Source of the DNA: Erpobdella octoculata | Taxonomy: Eukaryota; Annelida; Clitellata; Hirudinida; Erpobdellidae | DNA: 64,000 nucleotides | Direction of reading: 5' to 3' | NCBI GenBank assembly: GCA_963978895.1 | Contig: OZ022241.1 | Location: forward strand, 7,692,653-7,756,652 | Part shown: positions 53,614 to 64,000 of the stretch, one piece after another | Layout of the letters: every line of letters starts with the position of its first letter | Position numbering within the stretch: position 1 is the stretch's first letter | Translations under genes and position numbers: made by a program | The notes under the pieces: generated by a model | What the model was told of the DNA's origin: nothing | The model's database searches: none | What the model saw: the letters and a program-made list of their open reading frames with translations, nothing else

Positions 53614-55290
53614 ATGCATGGTATAAGTTCTAAACAATGTTTGTCTCTTAAAATCTCATGCACTGATTTTATGTTATTTAATTTCAAAGACGTTTTACTT
53701 GACGAATCTACAGAAGACGATGTTCTCATTTTCAAAGTGAAAAACAACTTAAAATTAACTTTAAATACGTTTCAAGAAGTGCTAGCAAGAAGTCAAAAAT
53801 TGGGATGGAAAATTCCAAATGATTATTTATTAGCTTGTTATATCAAACTAGAAAACTGTCACAACTTAATCTTAACTGACTTAGATGTTAATACAGTTTC
53901 CGAGTTACTCAAGAGCTTCATTGTAAAGAAAAAATCTTTTAATACAATTTCAATAACTTCTCCTGAAGTCAACGGGTCATCAGCACCTGCCGTATATCAG
54001 CCTCAGAGCTTGTATGATTTTTTTTGCATGAATTTTTCTACATCTGTGAATTTAAAAGAACTAGATTTGAACGTCAAATGTAAGTCATTAAAAAATTTAA
54101 GCGATTTGTCAAGGTGGCTGTGTCCAAATCTCAGATGTCTTTCTTTGAAATGTATTTTGAATCATGGCAAACGTATACATGATGATAATAAGGAAGATAT
54201 CATAGATGTTCTCAAACTTGATTTTCCATGTGAACACCTTAAAATTCTGTCTATAACTCAATGTAAATTTACCTCTAGGCTTATGGAAAGGTTAATGACT
54301 TTCATCAACCTTACTAAGTTAGCTTTAACTAATTTCTTGGGCGGTGTTTTGGAAGATATAGTAAATGTGGTATCAAGTTTTTCTAAATTGACTTGCCTTG
54401 ATTTAAGTCATAACAAAAACTGGAAACCTCTTAAATATTTGACAACGATTTATAATATGGTGAACATGCTATCAAGTTTAATTCATTTTGACATGAATAA
54501 TTCAGAAATAACTTTAGTGCAGCCTATTCAATGGTGTCATGCAAGAGAGTTTCAATTCATAGAGTTAGGTCCCAATGTAATTAAACCTGTTATTTGCAAA
54601 AGTTTGGTACCTAACGATAAAGCTGTTGATACACTGGTATCATTATTGAAATACAATATCTGTAGAAAAAATTCATACATGAATTGTTGCTTCGAAATAA
54701 TTATCTTTATAAAGTATGAACAATGTCATGCAAAAATAAGAAACAATTTGCCTATCATTGTTGAATATTTGTACAGAGGACTTTACTACCATAGATTAGA
54801 TTTTTTCAATAACGTATCTATATTAAATCACAACAATATTCCCAGAATGGTACTTTTTTGTTATGTGGAATTTTTCTGTAAGTTAATTCCATTTGGCTTG
54901 ACCAAAAAAGAAATTCAAAATTTTATAAAAACAGTTATGCACAACACGAAAGATAAACGCTCCACACTTATCAATCTCATTTCTATACCATTACCAGATG
55001 CCTTTTGGAAAGAGTTGTTTAGGCTTTATAATGATTTGGTTTTTTTTGTAGTTTCTTCCGCGAAAGAAAGCATAGGGTTAAAAGCTAGTTATAATTGTAA
55101 ACAAATGATAAAAGCATATGAAAAATATTATGAACTGACTGGAAATATTATTCCGCATGCAGATTATATTGTAAAACTTATACACTCATTGATAGACCCA
55201 AGTGACATTATATTTAAAAAATTTCTTGAAAGGCACGAAGAATGGAGAAGAACCGCTGATATGCGCAAAGATAAAATAGCAGAAAATTAA
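53614..55290 (+). CDS. Intronless leucine-rich-repeat protein, ZYG11/ZER1-like
   Basis: 558 residues from ATG 53614 to TAA 55288-55290. Residues about 146-300 contain leucine-rich repeats (LKELDLNVKCKSL, LRCLSLKCIL, LKILSITQCKFTS, LTKLALTNF, LTCLDLSHNKNW, LIHFDMNNSEIT). The order and the D(M/I)(N/S)...(E)IT ending before a FIELG-type strand and a helical C-terminal half resemble ZYG11/ZER1 proteins, LRR-plus-armadillo substrate receptors of Cullin-2 ubiquitin ligases. Sequence similarity is weak and an N-terminal BC box is not obvious, so the name is tentative. An AATAAA lies at 55313-55318. Codon use is A+T-rich like the host rather than like the LINEs. Absence of introns could mean a retrocopy. 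Confidence 0.7.
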   Translation: MHGISSKQCLSLKISCTDFMLFNFKDVLLDESTEDDVLIFKVKNNLKLTLNTFQEVLARSQKLGWKIPNDYLLACYIKLENCHNLILTDLDVNTVSELLKSFIVKKKSFNTISITSPEVNGSSAPAVYQPQSLYDFFCMNFSTSVNLKELDLNVKCKSLKNLSDLSRWLCPNLRCLSLKCILNHGKRIHDDNKEDIIDVLKLDFPCEHLKILSITQCKFTSRLMERLMTFINLTKLALTNFLGGVLEDIVNVVSSFSKLTCLDLSHNKNWKPLKYLTTIYNMVNMLSSLIHFDMNNSEITLVQPIQWCHAREFQFIELGPNVIKPVICKSLVPNDKAVDTLVSLLKYNICRKNSYMNCCFEIIIFIKYEQCHAKIRNNLPIIVEYLYRGLYYHRLDFFNNVSILNHNNIPRMVLFCYVEFFCKLIPFGLTKKEIQNFIKTVMHNTKDKRSTLINLISIPLPDAFWKELFRLYNDLVFFVVSSAKESIGLKASYNCKQMIKAYEKYYELTGNIIPHADYIVKLIHSLIDPSDIIFKKFLERHEEWRRTADMRKDKIAEN

Positions 55291-55312
55291 AAATTGGTTT
55301 GAACATTAGTCA

Positions 55313-55318
55313 AATAAA
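55313..55318 (+). promoter_or_regulatory. Poly(A) signal AATAAA
   Basis: Canonical hexamer 22 bases after the stop codon of the LRR gene. Confidence 0.6.
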
Positions 55319-55464
55319 TTGTATACCAGTGATAACCCGTTAAAAATAACCAAGAGTTTTTAAGGTTTTTAATTATTTTCGTTGCTTATCTTTTTTGCTA
55401 TTTCTCAATCTCGTTTTTTTCTTTAGTTCTTCCTTTCTCACCCTCACTCTCAACTTCAAATTGT

Positions 55465-55514
55465 TTTGATGATGATGATATTGATGATGATGGTGATGAT
55501 GATGATAATAATGG

Positions 55515-55549
<35 letters not shown>

Positions 55550-55690
55550 TTGACGACGATGATGATGGTGATGGTGATGATGATAGTGAAGTGATTTCAG
55601 TGATGATGATGATGGAGTTGACGATGATGGTGATGGTGATGATGATACTGAAGTGATTTCAGTGATGATGATGATGGTGACACCAGTGTT
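55465..55690. repeat. (GAT)n-rich repeat with duplicated ~70-bp unit
   Basis: Imperfect (GAT)n, with gagttgacga...ctgaagtgatttcagtgatg occurring twice. The poly-Asp frame has no other coding support. Confidence 0.85.
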
Positions 55691-55916
55691 GCTGACAAAG
55701 AACTTTCAGATTTTTTACCCTCCATTGAGTCGAGTATGAAAAGAAGATTCCTCCATCACTCCCCTTGTTCTTCTCTATCTTTTTTTTTCATCAACTTCCT
55801 CTGCAACAACGTCGTTTGCAACCGATTCCACTACTCGTGATTTCAGAAAGACATTGTCACCGAATACTTTATATATTGTATTCATTTCATCACAACGAGG
55901 GTTTCTTGTCCCCAAA

Positions 55917-56147
<231 letters not shown>

Positions 56148-56155
56148 TACATATA

Positions 56156-58048
56156 TCTATATATATAAAAGAACATGTCCTGACTGACTGACTGACTGAC
56201 AGATGACTGACTGATAATCAACGCCGAGCTCAAACGCCTCATCCTAGGAACGTGAAATTTAGAACTTATATTACTTTTATAGCGTAAACATCCGCTAAGA
56301 AAGGATTTTTGAAAATTTTGCTCCTGAGGGGAAAAAACTGGAAAACAAACTTTTTTCTAAAACAATGTATATCTCGAAAACCAAAAATGAGGAGATTTTG
56401 AAATTTGGTATATAGATTCTTTTTGAAAAATAAAAAGATACGTGTTTCACCATTTTTTGAAAATTCGGTTTCCCGGACCTCAAATGTGGGTTGGAAAATT
56501 GGGTTATTTGGTTTTTAAAGTAGCTTCTACTCAAAAACTGTTACTGCTACAGGAGTAAAAATTAGTATTTAGTTTCTACTCCAAAAATAATAAAACACGT
56601 GTTTTAGCATTTTTTGAAAATTTGGTTTCCAGGACTTTAAATGTGGGGTGGAAAATAGGGCTAATTGTCTTTTATAGTAACTGCCACTCAAAAACAGTAA
56701 ATACCACAGATGTAAAAATTATTATTTAGTTTCTTTTCTAAAAATAAAGATATACGTGCTTCACCATTTTTTACAAATTTGGTTTCCCGGACCTCAAATG
56801 TGGGTTGGAAAATTGGGTTATTTGGTTTTTAAAGTAGCTTCTACTCAAAAACTGTTACTGCTACAGGAGTAAAAATTAGTATTTAGTTTCTACTCCAAAA
56901 ATAATGAAACACGTGTTTTAGCATTTTTTGAAAATTTGGTTTCCAGGACTTTAAATGTGGGGTGGAATATAGGGCTAATTGTCTTTTATAGTAACTGCTA
57001 CTCAAAAACAGTAAATACCACAGATGTAAAAATTATTATTTAGTTTCTTTTCTAAAAATAAAGATATACGTGCTTCACCATTTTTTACAAATTTGGTTTC
57101 CCGGACCTCAAATGTGGGTTGGAAAATTGGGTTATTTGGTTTTTAAAGTAGCTTCTACTCAAAAGCTGTTAATGTTACAAAAGTAAAAATTAGTATTTAG
57201 TTTCTACTCTAAAAATAATGATATACGGGTTTCACAATTTATTGAAAATTTGGTTTCCAGGACTTCAAATGTGGGGTGGAAAATAGGGTTATTTGGTTTT
57301 TAAAGTAACTGCTACTCAACAACTGTAATTGCCACAGATGTAAAAATTAATACTTAGTATCTACTCAAAAAAAAGATATACGTGTTTCATCATTTTTTGG
57401 GTTATTTGGTTTTTAAAGTAGCTGCTACTCAAAAACTGTTAATGCTACAGAAGTAAAAATTAGTATTTAGTTTCTACTCCAAAAATAATGAAATACGTGT
57501 TTTAGCATTTTTTGAAAATTTGGTTTCCAGGACCTCAAATGTGGGGTGGAAATAAGGGTTATTTGTGATTTCAAAATAACTGTTACTCACAAACTGTAAG
57601 TGCTACAAATGTAAAAATTAGTATTTTGAAGTTTTGTGCCGGTTAAAAGTAGCTAAGTCCAGTTTATCATCGGCCGGGCCAAGCCGTTATTTTAGAGTCT
57701 TCACACGGGCCAGGCCAAACCTTAAATCAAAGTGGGACGGGCCGAGGCTTTTCACTAAGTATATAGATATTTTAGTGATTTTAGGGTCTTCAGTTTGGCC
57801 GGGCCAAACCTGAGGTCAAGGTGGGACGGGCCGAAGTTTTTCATCAAGTATATAGAACTTCTAGGCCTGTAAAAATGGGCCGGGCCTAATTCAGACGGGC
57901 TGTGCCGGGCCAGGAGTTTGGGTTTTTAAAACGGGCTGGACTAATTTGTCGACGGGCCGAGCCGAGACCTAAAAAAATGATCTCTACTATGGATGCACGG
58001 TTCAAACTCTCTAATTTCATGCGAGCGAAGCCGCTACGGGCACTGCTA

Positions 58049-58050
<2 letters not shown>
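56156..58050 (+). mobile_element. Helitron-like element, family B (copy 4)
   Basis: Complete by end criteria: TCTATATATATAAAAG with (CTGA)n behind it at the start; GAAGCCGCTACGGGCACTG then CTAGT at the end. Very similar to 14374-16114, with more internal units. The small frames inside (SRSYFKNQITQFSNPH) recur in all copies but have no start or regulatory context and are repeat-borne. Confidence 0.8.

Positions 58051-58096
<46 letters not shown>
58050..58096. repeat. (TA)n microsatellite at a Helitron 3' tip
   Basis: (TA)n beginning at the last base of CTAGT. Confidence 0.95.
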
Positions 58097-58100
<4 letters not shown>

Positions 58101-58433
58101 GCTGTGAATCAATTAAAATTTTTAATCGTTTAATCGCATACAATCAAAAATTTTAATCGAGAGTTAATCGTGATTTTAACGCAGTATGTTTAGTTACAAT
58201 TTCTGTTTCAAACACTCCCTCTCTCTCTGCCTCTCAAATAAATTTAAAAAAATTATTTTATTCGCCTCTTTATCAGCGTCAACGAGCTAAAACTTTTGAA
58301 TCTAAAACAACCGTTACGCTCAATCTTGTAAATTGGACCTCTGGCGACTTATAAATAAACATCCGTATTGTTTAATTATTTTGGACCTCTGGCAATTTAT
58401 ACATAAACAGCTTGGTTAATTTGATTTGATTGA
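58097..58433. other. Non-coding, no recognised feature
   Basis: Contains a local aatcgtttaatcg/tttaatcgagagttaatcg repeat at 58115-58165 and a small CTCT run. No gene. Confidence 0.5.
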
Positions 58434-58442
58434 TTTAAGCCC

Positions 58443-59551
58443 AGTGATGGGTAGTAACAAATTACAAGTAACGGAATTACAGTAACAAATTACTTTTTTC
58501 AGTAACAAGTAACGTAACAGATTACTTTTCAAAATTGTAACAAAGTAACAGTAACAAATTACTTTTTTAAAGTAACAGTAACGGATTTTTAAAAATTGTT
58601 ACTTGTTACTTTTTATTTTCGAGCATTGGATCAAGCGTTAAGATGGCGCGAGTCTGGACCAATAGGAGCAAAGTGTGTCACTGGATCCATGGTCGCGTTT
58701 ATTTTAACAACGCGCCATATCAGGGTAAGCAAACTTCCTTTTTATTATCGTTTACTCTTTCGGAAACGTTTGCGAGTTCACAGATCGTGTTTTGGGATCA
58801 TGGAAGTTAATAAAGAGTTAAATTATGAAGAAACTGGTAATGAAATCGGATGGGTGCATCAGCTCGATGATAACGATAGAAGAAATTACGCCCGCAATTA
58901 GTTATATGAGCAAGTGCTTGCTGTACAGCAGGTTGAAATGCAGGCTGAACAACAAAATGGTTCAGCTGAGATGCCTCAGCCAGATGATGATTTTTTTATA
59001 TTTGTCACAGATACATTTAAGCAAACTGATGAAACTGCGGAGGTGGATATGTATCTGCGGAGGTGGATATGTATCTTAGCAGCGATACTTCTCGTGATAT
59101 TGAATGATTACTCAAATTTCCATGTATCTTGAAATTGTTCAAAAGATATAATACTTCTCTTCCATCAAGTGCTCCTGTTGAACGACTGTTTAGCTTGGCT
59201 GGTCAAATTTTGACTCCAAGAAGATATCGTTTGACTGATAGTCATTTTCAACGACAACTGCTGCTCAGAGCTAATAAAGCTTTTTGTAGCTCAATCAAAG
59301 ATCTTCACCATTTGACTGGTGTTCTTATTTTAAAAACAAAAATCAAGTATGGAGTTATGGGGTGTTGCATCTGTTTGTAAACAACTTTTTGTAAAGTAAC
59401 AAAAATGTAATAAGTTACTTTCAAAACCAAAAAGTAACAGTAACAAATTACTTTTGAAAAAATGTAACAAGTAACAGTAACAAATTACTTTTTCATCATG
59501 TAACAAGTAACAGTAACAAATTACAAAAGTAAAGTAACAAACCCAACACTG
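58443..59551 (+). mobile_element. hAT transposon with 8-9 bp target duplication
   Basis: Flanked by tttaagccc (58434-58442 and 59552-59560). Ends CAGTGATGGGTAGTAACAAA and, inverted, CAGTGTTGGGTTTGTTACTT. Subterminal agtaacaaattac repeats fill about 130 bases at each side. Encodes a broken transposase. Confidence 0.88.
58801..59380 (+). pseudogene. hAT transposase remnant with dimerisation domain
   Basis: 59129-59380 encodes the C-terminal hAT dimerisation motif ([38 protein letters not shown]). Just upstream the same frame reads SDTSRDIE, then TGA, then [15 protein letters not shown], so a stop replaces one codon. A 19-base tandem duplication (gcggaggtggatatgtatc) at about 59037-59074 disturbs the frame. 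Most of the catalytic core is deleted. Confidence 0.8.
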
Positions 59552-59560
59552 TTTAAGCCC

Positions 59561-60555
59561 TAATTCATGTCGGAAACATTCAATTCATGTATAGCATCCA
59601 GAATAAAGCTTTCTTGAAAGTTTTAGAGCTCTAGGTGGTCGAAAAGTGGGTGAATTTTTTAAGATTTTATCACCACAGACAAACAAACAGAGAAACGAGT
59701 GAAGTTAAATGAAAACATTTAATAAAAGCATTTAATAACAAAAAAAAGATATTAATATTATATTTTGGTGCAAAATTTAGATTAGTTTTTGCACTTAAAT
59801 CGTTTTTGTTTCATTTCTATATTTCATGAAAAATGACTTTTCCGTGAAATATTTTTCACCCGTGAAAACAGCTGAGCGTGAAAAATGGCTGACTGTTAAG
59901 AACGACCCGCGATAAAAATATAATTGATAACCTAAAAGCGATATAATCTAAGAATCTGTTATAAATTTAAACCTAACTTCAGACACATAGCTCGGGTATA
60001 TGTTCACAATCAATTTTAATCTTATCTTTTCGTCGAAGCTACTCAATGCCACGGTAACAACTATCAACATCACTATCATCACCATCATCACCACATCACT
60101 AAAATCTGTCACATCACTAAATACATTACCTGTCACATTACTGATTATATTATCTGTTACATCGCCAATTACATTACTTTCAAGAGTGATATTCGGAGTC
60201 ACAAGTTGTGACCGAAACTATAAAAAATAACTTATCAGAAATCTCAATAAACAAGAAAAAAACTAAAAAATCTCATTGTATAAAAACGTACACTCGACTT
60301 CTTTGCTAAGACGGCTAAGAGTCAATAGCTTAGCCGACCAACCGCCTAGCTAAGTAAAAAAACTGCTAACAAATAAACAAAATAACTACTAGTGTGATAA
60401 TAAAAACAATTTGTTTTTCAAAATTTCTAGAAATCACTCACACGTCCATTGCCTATTATTAACTTCAACTTTACATTGAAAAGTCAATCAATTTTAAAAA
60501 TCCACAAAATTAGTTAAATTGAAAAAATAAATTAATTTAACAATTAATCAATTTC
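59561..60555. other. Non-coding, no recognised gene
   Basis: Includes an aTCAcCATCA-rich imperfect repeat at 60060-60190 (acatcactaa, catcactat) and A+T-rich DNA. Short frames here look repeat-derived. Confidence 0.5.
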
Positions 60556-60558
60556 ATG

Positions 60559-60560
<2 letters not shown>

Positions 60561-60631
<71 letters not shown>
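60561..60631. repeat. (TA)n microsatellite
   Basis: About 70 bases of (TA)n. Confidence 0.96.
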
Positions 60632-60633
<2 letters not shown>

Positions 60634-61118
60634 TTGAGACACGCTCCAAGAAACACAACTCGCCATTTGGCAGAAACAACTTTTCGAGCCAAATTCTCGA
60701 CCTTTCGGCACAAAACGAGAAAAGTAAACAAACAGAAAGAACCGAAATTATCAAAGAATTAGCACACTAACAAAAGAAAAAACGAAAAAACACTCTACCT
60801 ATCAAATCAAAAGAATATAAAATTTATACTATTGGAAATCAATTTTTGCGCTTTCGCTGTGTTATATTAGAAGAGACAAGAATTTCATCAGATACTGATA
60901 ATTTCGGTTCTTTCTGTTTGTTTACTTTTCTCGTTTTACTTTTGACCCTGAGGATGGCTGACATAGCTGAAATGGTCCGTCGGTCTGACAATAAAAGTTT
61001 AATGGAAAAGTTTTTGGCTAATTGTAGTCTCGAACAGAGAGTTTTGTGCCGAAAGGTCGAGAATTTGGCTCGAAAAGTTGTTTCTGCCAAATGGCGAGTT
61101 GTGTCTCAAAGATAAATT
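60632..61118. mobile_element. Fold-back element between two (TA)n tracts
   Basis: 60655-60757 is the inverse of parts of 60897-61110 (shared ataatttcggttctttctg, tttgtttacttttctcg, gccgaaaggtcgagaattt, ggctcgaaaagttgtttctg). The right arm carries about 125 extra bases absent from the left. No clear coding. Confidence 0.6.
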
Positions 61119-61136
61119 GATTCCACAGTTTATTCG

Positions 61137-61138
<2 letters not shown>

Positions 61139-61211
<73 letters not shown>
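61139..61211. repeat. (TA)n microsatellite
   Basis: About 70 bases of (TA)n. Confidence 0.96.
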
Positions 61212-61214
<3 letters not shown>

Positions 61215-61408
61215 CTCGTGTCATAGTTTGAAATTGAACTTCTCCGAAACGGCTCAACAGATTTTTATGAAATTTTTTGTGTACATTTGGTAAGTCTGAT
61301 GAGAGGTGCTCAGCTATTTAAAATATTTTTTTTAAATTTTTAAAAAAGTTATTTTGGAAAAACCATGAGGTTCAATTATGTCCTTTTTATAGGAAAATGC
61401 AACAGATA

Positions 61409-61624
<216 letters not shown>

Positions 61625-61733
61625 AGTATGAATGTTTGCTAAGATTTATTAATATGTTTTTAACTTATTTTGTCTCAATTTTAAATTATTTATTGTTCGG
61701 ACTTGGAACTGTTTTTATTATGTTTGGTAAGCC

Positions 61734-63141
61734 TAGGGTTATTACAGTTTTGAAAAAAGATTCAGTTTCGGTTTCAGTTAAAGTAACTGAAACTTTACAA
61801 AGATTCAGTTTCAGTAAACTGAATCTTTAAAGATTCAGTTTCAGTTTCAGTTACAGTTTGATTCAGTTTTTTTTTCAGTTTTTTAGGTAAACTACTAAGA
61901 AGAAATTTACTATAAAAAACATTTTGCAACACAGACATGTTTAAAAAATGTATTTAGTCTAAAAATTCCTACTTGAATTTATAAAAGACTTCAGCTTCCA
62001 GCTTGTCGTCACCCAAATTATGCCAACATCTGCTAAGAGCAAAGCCTGCATGGGGTTGCGTAATTGTTCTACAAGTCAGAAGAGCTCTTTTTATTTTATT
62101 GATGTTTCGATCAAAATAATGGCAAGTTATTCCCATCCTTACCGATGAATAACATGGCCGAGACCATCTGTTGTGATTGACACATACTTCGCTGAATTCA
62201 ATGATAATTCAACAGATCTTTTTAATTCTTTTACTAATTCGGACACTTTTGTGGATATATCGTGTTGGTTCGGCAAGGTTAGTAAACGACCTTCCGACAC
62301 AACTGCAAACATATTTTTAATAGAAGGTTCTTCGATCAAAAGAAATGGCGAACTGTTTGCAGCAAATGCTGAGGCGATAGCATGGACAGCCTTATTATAA
62401 GCATTGGAGCCTTTTTTAATGTCATTTTTGCGTTCTTTAACAACAAAACAGTTTTCAATTGTTGCCTGGTTTTTCAAATATGAAAAGGGTCGTTTAATAG
62501 ACTTTGTGTTTTTGATATCATAGCTATTTTTTTCCTCTAAATACTCTGCGTATTCTGTTTCATGCTTCTTCAAGTGAAACTCTAAATTTTTGAAATTTTT
62601 ACCCTTCAAAATTACAGAACAAATATTGCACTTAATATCGGCTCCAACTCCTGTAAACCTTTTATGTACCGGGTTAGTATAGGTCTTGTTTTGTTGAATC
62701 TAGCTTTTTTCGTTGGAGGTCCTAAAGCAGATTCCGACTCATTTTGTTGAATAAACGATACTTCTTCCTCGGTAGATTCGTCCATAACAATGTTATTACT
62801 AACACAAGTATCTTCCATTCTGGTAATTCTAAAAACTTGAAAATCTTCGAAAAACAACGCAAGCAACAGAACACTAACACGAAACAAAAAGAAAGAACTA
62901 TTCCTAACTTCGACGAGTTATCGTCCGTGCCATAGAATCAAAACATTTAACCGCACACATAAAAATAATATAATAAAATGATAAAAAATATTCATTCTAA
63001 AAGAGTCAGTTATATTCAGTTTTCTCAATAGATTCAGTTTCAGTTACAGTTTTTAAAAAAGATTCAATTTCAGTTTCAGTTGAATTTACTGAATCTAAAA
63101 AGAATATTTAAGTTTTAGATTCAGTAACTGTAACAACCCTA
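61734..63141 (-). mobile_element. hAT transposon with perfect 8-bp target duplication
   Basis: Flanked by ggtaagcc at 61726-61733 and 63142-63149. Terminal repeats TAGGGTTATTACAG and, inverted, TAGGGTTGTTACAG, followed by repeated tcagtttcagtt on both sides. The minus strand carries an N-terminal transposase part. Confidence 0.9.
62139..62887 (-). pseudogene. hAT transposase, N-terminal part, frameshifted
   Basis: The frame 62887-62612 ends in FNKTRPILTRYIK and then a stop. A -1/+1 shift near 62670 continues as VHKRFTGVGADIKCNICSVI and LKGKNFKNLEFHLKKHETEY, a BED-type zinc finger (C-x2-C ... H-x3-H). The frame 62609-62139 goes on with a linker, AFAANSSPFLLIEEPSIKNM and KYVSITTDGL, the start of the hAT RNase H-like core (first catalytic Asp region). 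The rest of the transposase is missing. Confidence 0.8.
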
Positions 63142-63174
63142 GGTAAGCCTAGAAATTGTTTTGTAAACAACCCT

Positions 63175-63240
63175 GAAGATGGCTGTCAAGGCCGAAACTG
63201 GCCAGTTGGTTTATAATAAAGCTTACAGTTTTTCATTTTG
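63175..63240 (+). other. Dispersed motif with CUGANGA...GAAA spacing
   Basis: ccctgaagatggctgtcaag then gccgaaac. A related string (ccctgaggatggctgacata then gctgaaa) is at about 60947-60974. The arrangement recalls the hammerhead core found in Penelope-like elements, but the helices are short. Confidence 0.25.
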
Positions 63241-63355
63241 TAGTGATGTTTTAAACATTTAAAAAAAGTGTAAGCAGACTACTAAAAAGTTAGATTGGGT
63301 TAAATGGCCTGCGTATTTCAATAGAGCAAGTTTTTTCAAGTATCGAGCCAATTTA

Positions 63356-64000
<645 letters not shown>

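Noticed and set aside
55775..55916. Minus-strand frame with VFLKSRVVESVANDVVAEEV
   Set aside because: About 45 residues look protein-like, but the frame is fused to (CA)n and no exon borders or homology are visible.

Overview
This window looks like nuclear DNA of an invertebrate metazoan. It is A+T-rich, its clearest gene is split by many GT-AG introns of roughly 100-1700 bases, and most of the rest is transposable elements and microsatellites. Nothing visible fixes the phylum. The only gene I can name confidently is the 3' half of a protein phosphatase 2A B56 regulatory subunit (PPP2R5, gamma/delta-like) on the + strand at 412-7453, seen as eleven coding exons ending in a stop codon.

Other likely host or orphan coding regions are: a coiled-coil exon (9254-9606); a single-exon protein with a C-terminal membrane anchor (9820-10353); two neighbouring minus-strand genes (16771-18139 and 19403-19906) that share an unrecognised domain of about 110 residues in three copies, with a fourth, broken copy at 20410-20515; a minus-strand two- or three-exon gene end at 26717-27208; and an intact intronless leucine-rich-repeat gene at 53614-55290 that resembles the ZYG11/ZER1 family.

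The mobile layer is dense and nested. (1) Several families of short elements have one end TCTATATATATA-like and the other end a small hairpin followed by CTAGT, as in non-autonomous Helitron/Helentron elements. They occur about 20 times, often head-to-tail, and most (TA)n and (CATA)n tracts sit at their tips. (2) CR1/L2-type LINEs, two with long open reverse-transcriptase frames (20828-22640, 48156-50654) and two decayed. (3) One R2-superfamily retrotransposon (44436 to about 50930) with two N-terminal zinc knuckles, reverse transcriptase and a C-terminal restriction-like endonuclease. It lies between (CATA)n tracts and carries a LINE in its 3' UTR. (4) At least four hAT-type DNA transposons, three with matching 8-9 bp target duplications, plus a psq/pogo-like deletion derivative and small TIR elements.

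Layout: 0-8 kb PPP2R5; 8.6-12.4 kb SINE, tail-anchored ORF, Helitron with LINE; 12.6-16.1 kb psq element and Helitron B; 16.7-23.3 kb new-domain genes and a tandem duplication hit by a LINE; 23.4-26.2 kb Helitrons; 26.7-27.2 kb unknown gene; 28.5-44.4 kb repeats with nested hATs; 44.4-50.9 kb R2-like element; 51-53.5 kb Helitrons; 53.6-55.3 kb LRR gene; 55.4-64 kb microsatellites, Helitron B copies and two hATs.
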